Positions 57,701-64,000 of a stretch of 64,000 bases of DNA are shown in pieces. The stretch is from assembly GCA_905221605.1 (NCBI GenBank), contig CAJNDS010002845.1:656713-720712 (forward strand), written 5' to 3'. This DNA is from Symbiodinium natans. Lineage: Eukaryota; Sar; Dinophyceae; Suessiales; Symbiodiniaceae. Each line of letters starts with the position of its first letter. The stretch's first letter is position 1. A model generated the notes under the pieces. That model saw only the letters and a list, made by a program, of their open reading frames with translations. It had not been told where the DNA came from and did no database searches. The translations under genes were made by a program, and so were the position numbers.

Positions 57701-60700
57701 CTGGGGAAATCTGAAACCCTGAGACGAGCATGATCCGTAAGCCACTTGAGGTTCCCTCCGGCTGCGATGCTGTGCTGGTCTGGCGTGAGTTCATGCACCC
57801 TGGTGCTGAGAGATCATGACTTGAACGTCAATCGTAAGTAGTTGAGTTCTCGGCTTGGGGTGCCCGTGAATCACAATGTGACATGTCATGTGCAGCTGTG
57901 CGGGTTGCTGGATGTGTCCAAGCCCGTCTGAGCTTGCACAACGGGCATGCGCAGCGACGGCCGCACAGCAGTTCGCTCGTGATGCCCAGGTCATACATCA
58001 AGGGCTCCTACAAAGTGCTGGAGATCGGGGCTCGGGGATTGCGTTTCACTGATTGTAGCACGTAGGGTTTGCAAGGTTTCAGGTCGGCTTCCAGATCTCA
58101 TTCTGATCGGGGATTTGGCCGCCTCTGCTGCTTTCAAGTGGCAGTAGACTCAGTAGATGAGTGAGGATATAGGTCCCAGGGCCCTTAAACTGGTACAGCA
58201 TATTTCCTACGTTCTGCGTTTTGTGCCCGTCTTTCCAACCTGTAGGCACAGGTTGCAGAGGGCCGAGAATTAAGTAGGAAGCTACCAAATGCGGCGCTGG
58301 TGTTGAAGTTGACCTCATCGAGTGAGCCCACCAGAAATCGCAGGACTGCGAGCAAGGCTATTTGGACCTGGCAACCTATCAGGAGATCACAAGCAAGTGC
58401 TCACCAGGCCTAGCCGTAACCTTCATAAGAGTAGCAGAGGGGAGAGGGGGTAGCCAGGATTCATGGTCATACAAAAGCCACATCCTACCCCTTCGGTGGC
58501 CTTGTCATCCGCTTAGGGACTCAGAGGATCGATTGGAGTGAAGCCTTAGACACTTAAGTTATCTTAAGTCATGACTTTGAGGCATGTGCTTCAAACATAC
58601 GCAGATTTCGCAGTTTCATTGGAACCAGGCCCAGAGGGTGGGCGAAGGTAGCCTCCTCTGGTCATTGCAGGTTTCAAAGACTTTCGGAAGGAGCCGCTTG
58701 GGCAAAGTGGAGGCAAGGAGGCTTGAGTTCGTTTCTTACTGCCCTCATCCACATACGGAGCGTGTTGGTTAAAGGGGGCGCACTGCAAGGGCTCGGATGA
58801 CCAGGTGTATCGCCAGGACGCATAGGCCCGCTGCGTAGCTTGTCCGGGCTCAGGATCTACGCAGCCTTCAAGACGTACGAGAAGCTCCGGGAGGAGTGGA
58901 ACTACTTCGACAGGCCACCGAGGGAAATCAGCCGTTGCGTGCGATTTATCTCGGCAACCCAAGGAAAGAGAACAGACACCTTGACTTATGATCCCGAAAA
59001 TTCCCCTGGAGGAGTTGCCCCAACACAAAACCTCGCCGCAAATCCCTAATCCCGATGCATCCAGTATGATAATCACTGGGTCAACAGCAATCAGTATCTC
59101 CAAAAAATGAAAACATCTTCGCTCTCGCTGGAGATCGTGCTAGCTCTTGCAAACTCGCGCAGATAGTATCAAAGACTTGCTGCATGCTTGTCCGAACAAC
59201 GGCCACAAGGACAAGGAAGAGAGATTGGGATTGACCACAAGTTGCAGGCATTCAAAGACCTCAGCCCTCACAGGAACCACAAGCCGAGAGTCCCGCTCGC
59301 TGAGCCCTCAACGAGGGCCCCAGCAAGAAAGGGCAAATTAGTTTGCGAGTGTGCGCGCCTCGTCTTCCCAAAGTGCTGTTTTTTCAGGCAGGAAAAGCTT
59401 GGTCTATTGAGGGCCTCCCTGCACAAATGGTTCCAAGATTTTGACTCTTTATACCTGAAGCCAGTTCCCTCTACAACCCTCTCTCTGGAAGCCACGATTT
59501 CAACCCAAGCCGCTAAAGCCCTGCCAGGATGGACGTCGCCCGCCATGTCATCCAGCAGCTGCAGCCTGCCTTACTACTCCTTGAAAGTGTTTCACAAATA
59601 AGCCTCAGCCAATCCGAAGCATCTGATGTGTCCTGGTTGTTGGAGAAATCTCTGAGCCGAGGAAGCGGAACCCTTACGATGGCCCTCCCATCCACTCGTC
59701 TGCCGTCGATGAAGTGCAAGATCTTGCCCAGCAGCTTTGTCGAACTAGGGGTGAGTTGGGGAGACGTGGGCTTGTCAGATAGAGCTTCATGGGCTTTACG
59801 TAATGTGTTCAGGGCTGCTGCTTGACACAAGGTGCCCAACATTAATGTGTACTCCTGGGGGAGCCACTCGCCGCTCCCAAACCCAGTGGCGAGTCTTGCA
59901 GAGCGCAGTTGACAAGTGATTGTTCAGGCTCGAGCTTGCGGTCTTCTTCATGGTGATGAAGAAGCCTTACGAGGAGCGGTCGTGTGCCAGTCAAGCTCAG
60001 TGGGCCAAGTTAGCTGCTGAACTTAGGATGCTTTCAGGTGGCACCTCCTCCCATGCCAGTTCTGTGGATTTGTAGCATTGTAAGGGCAGTATACAAGGTG
60101 CAGGACAGCAGACGACTGCCTCATACTGCGGTGGCTGTGGGACAATGTAGGACGCATCTTGAGTTTCAGTCTGGCCACCCCAGGAGCTTTTCCTGACGGG
60201 TGACACTTCGCAGACGGTGTCCCGTGCTGTGGAGTTTCGGTTCTGCGACCTCCAGTCCCATGGGTGCAAGCAGCTTTGATGGTTTGGGGCCCCGGCGCTC
60301 ATGGTCGAGCTGCCCGGAGGTTCATTCTCGACGAGCCCCAAGCAATCGCGGCAGCGGGTTTGCGTGTAGGACCGTGTAGGAGAGCAGCAGCCCAGGTCCA
60401 AAAGGAGTACCTCCTAGAAAAGAGCAGCCAAGGTCTCTCTTCCACTACTTCAACCCACGTGAGATGCTTGGTGACTTTTGGTTGGCGCTGGAGTACGGCG
60501 TAAGGGTTCCGTCTGGCAGGTTGCGTCTGGCAGAATGGGGGTGATTGGGGATGCATGAGGGTTGAGCCGGGTTTTGGGGCTGGAGGCTTCTAAGGCCGTC
60601 GGTACGCTTCGCTGTCTTAGTGGGAAACCATTGCGCATGCGTGTGACTGCGTGTGAGCTTGAATCATCAGGCAGTGAGGCGCTAGCACCCAGCGAAAGTC

Positions 60701-61860
60701 CCCAAAGAGAGCTGGTGGCGCAGCCAACACCTCAGCCTCAAAGCTAGACCAAGAAAAAGGGGTTGAGGCCGGTAGTGAGGGGAGAATGCAGAATCAAGAT
60801 GGGAAGTCTGCAGCGCCTTGGAATTTGCATACCCTGGCCGAATCCGGCAGCGTGAGAGCCCAGTCAGACCCTTCAACGGGCAATGTTCAGCAACTCTCCG
60901 ACACACCATGATGCTTGACAACTCTCGCGAACAGTGACGGTGTATGTTGTATTGGAGGTTGCTTTCTGAAATTTCGAAGAGAGATAGAGATAGAGGGTCA
61001 GCACATGTAAGCGCCCGACTTTCGCCTCGACATTGAGCCGGCATGGCCTGGGGGCGTTCCCTCGGGCGGGGAGTGGGGGGATCTTCTTCGCTGGGCAGAG
61101 GAAGAAGAAGAAGAAAGAAGAGGAAGAAGAAGAAGAAGAGGAAGAAGAAGAGGAGAGACCAGAAGTCTCGGCGAACTGCTGCAGTGGCGACACACTGTCT
61201 AGAGTATATGCGCATGCGTAGAGGACATGCATCTAAGACCTTGAGGAAAGTGCCAGAGCTGGATCAGCTGCTGATCAACTACCGCAGCCACCAGAAGCTG
61301 CCTGACCGAGTAAATGTGTGTGTGTGTGAGATTGATTGTGTGATTGATTGTGTGTGTGCGTGCGCGCCATGCGCCCTTTTGGAACAAAGGATCCTTGCGC
61401 TCTCCCACCGGGGCGTGGTGCAGCCCTTGGAGCTGGGCTTCCCGTAGCGTGGCGGAAGCCAGAGATTCTGCAAGTGCTTTCTGCCCCTGCGCTCCCGTAA
61501 AGATGTGTGTGCATTATAGTCTATAGTCTATAGTGTAAATCTACGTATAGGACTCCTAGAAATGACAGGGTTAGTGACGGCCTTTTGTTCGGCCCTGGCC
61601 ACGGTGACCGCCATGTTGGTGTTGGCTGCAAAGATTCTTGATGTGCGTTGCCAATGCTTGCACAGACTGGAAGCCGAGAGTGCCCCATATCCGAGCTGTC
61701 TCCTTTGCGGGGAGGGGGGGGGGGGGGCAGGTGGGCCAGATGTCGCAATGTGTTGAGGGATTGCCGGCGCAGCATGGCAAAGATCACGAAGAAGAAGAAG
61801 AAGAAGAAGAAGAAGAAGAAGAAGAAGAAGAAGAAGAAGAAGAAGAAGAAGAAGAAGAAG

Positions 61861-61891
<31 letters not shown>

Positions 61892-63322
61892 GAAGAAACG
61901 ATGTGAAAAGGGATCCAGACACGGAGCAGAAAATGCGTCGAGCAGCTAACCCCGAGCGGTTTGGAGATCGGGTGGAGGCGCCGCTCGAAGGCCGAGCTGA
62001 AGCCTGGGTGCATCCCCAGGTTGAAGGTCGTTGGACATTTGGCCGCCTATAGCTGGCTGCATCTGGAAAACTCTGCGACACACTTCCTCGCTTTCACTCG
62101 CTTCAATGAGGTATGCCATCGACAAGCTGCAAGCCGACACCGGCCACCGGGAGCCTCGGAACAGCACTTGAGTGAGGACAAGGATCACCATTGGCCACAG
62201 CATGTGACAGTTGCTCCAGTTTTGACCTGAGTGCACCTGGTGTTGTTCGTGGCACATTCTAGGTTTGCTCGCCGAACAGAACGACCAAACATCCACAGGG
62301 CCAGGCGACATGTTAGGATGCTTTTCCCGAAGGGGCCGTGTGGTCTGCAGGTTGGTTTGGAAAACAGACTGACGCAAGGCTCAAAAAATGCTAGACATCA
62401 GGAAGCGCTGGAAGCAGCCGTTGGATTTGCGAACAGCACCTGGAAGTACCTGAAACGAGCCGTTACACGCCTGCTTAGGATGGCGTGCTGCCTGTCATTG
62501 TCAAAGACGTGGCCTTGGAGGATGCGCTGCAGTGACGGAATGTGTGTCATGGGCTGTTGCCAGTATGCGTAGCTTCGGCTTCTTCGAGCATTCCGACTGC
62601 TGGTGAGGATCTGGCCCAGCATATGTTTAATCTCGATGGCTGTGCCTTGGCTAGAGCTAGAATGAATGTCAGGATCCAGCTGTTGCCTGTCCAGTGCGAA
62701 TGCTGCCTCACTACTTGCTTCAACGAGCCTGCCTGCCATCCACTGAACCAGGGCTACCCGAAGAGTGGATTAAGCAGGATACAGTTACAAGATGTTACAA
62801 GTTGAAAGCCTGAGGCAGTGCGGGCATTGCGTTTGGAGCCAGCCAGTGCATTCTCGCACGCGCCTAAGTGGTCGAGTCTGCAACGTGTTAGAGCCCACTG
62901 GCCGCTTTTCAGAACGCACATGCCAGGCCCAAAGCCTCAAAAACGGCCAATGATAACCAATAGCCCCCTGCAAGAAACGATTAATCCAGTGTGAGGTTCG
63001 CAATGAGGCTTCCAGACTCTTGGCAGCATTGTTTCCCAGCCTGCAGAAGTATTACTTGAATTAGATTTCTCTGAAAGCCTGCCCAGAACTTCGATGCAGA
63101 AGTCGTCAATTTCTGATCCAGTCGACACCCAGAAAATGTCAGCTCGTCCGAGATGATGGATGTCGTTGTTGCAAATCGAGGGCCAGAGCTCAAGTCTTTG
63201 AAGCCGCATCTCTAAGCGATGATCCTCATCGGAATCCTTCTTTGCAAGGAAAGAAGCTGCCCCCATCGCTGTCCAATGCCCTTGTGCTGACTGTGGAGCA
63301 ATCGAAGGGGCTGGAGTTCGAT
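54762..63322 (+). CDS. Superfamily 1 (UvrD/TRANK1-like) helicase core, about 22 exons, continues to the right
   Basis: ATP-dependent nucleic-acid helicase core. Exons and motifs in order: 54762-54837 (SEQEDAIIEKKG, Q motif), 55151-55185 (GRSGSGKTLC, motif I), 55283-55338 (YRMFYQWVDYWKK), 55664-55699 (VFVTHSASLANK, Ia), 56017-56055 (VLEYFSNLQ), about 56750-56833 (NIKHVKSFPLFI), 56993-57021 (YRKFLIMLDG), 57104 to about 57180 (RPFFPRRSTG), 57284 to about 57385, 57626 to about 57708 (YEVDYDLFKLKFWPKL), 57751-57794 (AVLVWREF), 57990-58029 (SYIKGSYKVLEIG), 58344-58396 (GYLDLATYQEITS), 58854-58913 (IYAAFKTYEKLREEWNYFD), 59528-59563 (DVARHVIQQL), 59662-59730 (VDEVQDLAQ, II), 59928-59970 (LELAVFFMVMKKPY), 60184 to about 60255 (LFLTGDTSQTVSR, III), 61246-61309 (LLINYRSHQ, IV), 62479 to about 62530 (GVLPVIVKDV) and 63249-63322 (LVLTVEQSKGLEFD, V). 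The 'FPLF.T..(F/Y)L.MLDG' and 'F..EIWP' segments are typical of TRANK1 relatives, not of bacterial UvrD. Motif VI must lie to the right. Confidence 0.88.
56156..56205. repeat. GA-rich tract
   Basis: Purine-rich gagagggagag repeats, probably in an intron of the helicase gene. Confidence 0.8.
56937..56964. repeat. Telomere-like TTTAGGG cluster
   Basis: Degenerate gtttagggttagggctta cluster in the GC-AG intron 56834-56992 of the helicase gene, about 30 bp before the acceptor. Confidence 0.8.
57213..57247. repeat. Telomere-like CCCTAAA cluster
   Basis: Four to five degenerate ccctaaa/ccctaca units just before the acceptor of the exon starting at 57284. Orientation is opposite to the cluster at 56.94 kb. 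Confidence 0.8.
61101..61156. repeat. GAA/GGA purine tract
   Basis: Imperfect gaagaagaagaggaag repeats in the helicase-gene interval between motifs III and IV, on the + strand. Confidence 0.9.
61315..61369. repeat. (TG)n / TGATTG tract
   Basis: Alternating tg with gattgattg insertions, starting a few bases after the motif IV exon (splice donor near 61310). Confidence 0.8.
61788..61890. repeat. (GAA)n triplet array, about 34 units
   Basis: A nearly perfect GAA/AAG run of roughly 100 bp in an intron-sized gap of the helicase gene. Poly-Glu, poly-Lys and poly-Phe frames here are artefacts. Confidence 0.95.
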
Positions 63323-64000
63323 GCCCCTTGGCTATCAATATGTCATTCTGGCAAAGCTGGGGTCTTGAAAGAAGGCTCGTGTAAAGCATTCAATTTGGAG
63401 GCTGAGGCAGAACCAAACGGCTTCCCAGAGGTGCAGGGTTCTAAGCCGTGTGAGAACGCATGGGCGCACGATTTTTTTACCTTAAGCATGTCTCAGTTGC
63501 TGCTCCGAAGCGGAAAGGGGGCTCGCATCATTCTAGCGAACTCCAACCCCGCTATGAAGGCCCGGCGTTCTCTCTATAAGTCAGTAATTGTAAACGCTTG
63601 CGCGCGCCGCCTCGGCAGCCGGGCCGGCCCCAGGCAGGAAAGGAGGAAAGAGGGTTTCACAAGACAACGGCGGTATCAGGGAAGGGGGGGTGGGGAGGGG
63701 GGGGGGGGGGGGTGGGGGGGGGGGGGGGGGGGGTGGGGGTGGGGGGGGGGGGGGGGGGGGGGGTGGCGTCAAAAAATTTTGCATGGGGGGAAGGGTTGGG
63801 TTAGGGGGAAGGAGGCCCGATCCGGGCCTGCTTGTTCCAGACGCTTCTCGGCAGGAAGCCGAGGCGAAATACATGTATGACATGTATATACATGCATGAA
63901 GCTTTGTAAAGCCTGTGTGCCTGCATGGTGCCGGACACTTCATGGTACTTAGGCTTACTTACCTAAGGTCAGGTTACGAGAGGGATCGCCTAAGTTCCTC
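63323..64000. other. Intron or downstream part of the helicase gene; no exon recognised
   Basis: The motif V exon ends at a GC donor, so coding should resume at an AG|G acceptor. I could not identify the next exon (motif VI) before the window ends. Confidence 0.4.
63684..63763. repeat. Poly-G tract with T interruptions
   Basis: About 80 bp of almost pure G with occasional T or A, downstream of the motif V exon. Likely G-quadruplex former and a likely assembly trouble spot. Confidence 0.95.

Noticed and set aside
61521-62081. 186-codon minus-strand frame with a long poly-Phe stretch
   Set aside because: Produced by the GAA triplet array.
1-64000. tRNA, rRNA and spliced-leader RNA genes
   Set aside because: I looked for T-loop-like GTTCGA contexts and for the conserved dinoflagellate spliced-leader sequence and saw no convincing copy. 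A structured search with a covariance model would be needed to exclude them.

Overview
The window looks like nuclear DNA from a photosynthetic dinoflagellate, probably a Symbiodiniaceae-like alga. Four multi-exon genes can be recognised by reading protein motifs across short exons (23 to about 200 nt). The joins work only if introns end in AG followed by G and begin mostly with GC, less often GT, and rarely GA. That splice-site mix is a known dinoflagellate trait. One gene encodes a plastid-type glycerol-3-phosphate acyltransferase, which fits a plastid-bearing host. Short TTTAGGG-type repeats, long homopolymer and purine/pyrimidine tracts, and the same orientation (+) for every recognised gene also fit.

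Layout. 1-7.2 kb: nothing recognisable. 7.2-11.9 kb: a class III nucleotide cyclase gene; the catalytic domain is complete from 9084 to about 11.86 kb. 12-20 kb: low-complexity tracts and two orphan exon candidates (13.5 and 15.3 kb). 20.18-25.02 kb: plastid glycerol-3-phosphate acyltransferase, 14 exons, N-terminal exons not found. 26.5-27.9 kb: two weak exon candidates that could belong to an ion channel. 29.87-36.45 kb: a TPR protein, with a co-chaperone-like TPR module first and kinesin-light-chain-like TPRs after it. 36.5-41.2 kb: nothing convincing. 41.2-49.2 kb: a block of adjoining tandem repeat families, including a 617-bp higher-order satellite inserted into an alternating G-run/C-run hairpin array. 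50.96-63.32 kb: a large superfamily 1 helicase related to TRANK1 / UvrD-like proteins. Motifs Q, I, Ia, II, III, IV and V are visible in order; motif VI lies beyond the last exon I can see.

The genes do not form an operon-like pathway. They share one transcriptional direction, as is common in dinoflagellates. All exon coordinates were called by hand from reading frame, family motif order and splice phase. Across 44 introns whose two ends I could match in phase I count 30 GC, 11 GT and 3 GA donors, all with AG|G acceptors. The most notable points are this donor mix, the unusual catalytic residues of the cyclase, the satellite architecture at 41-49 kb, and the helicase with its unrecognised N-terminal region. 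Most long open reading frames in the window are read-throughs of introns or repeats and are not annotated.
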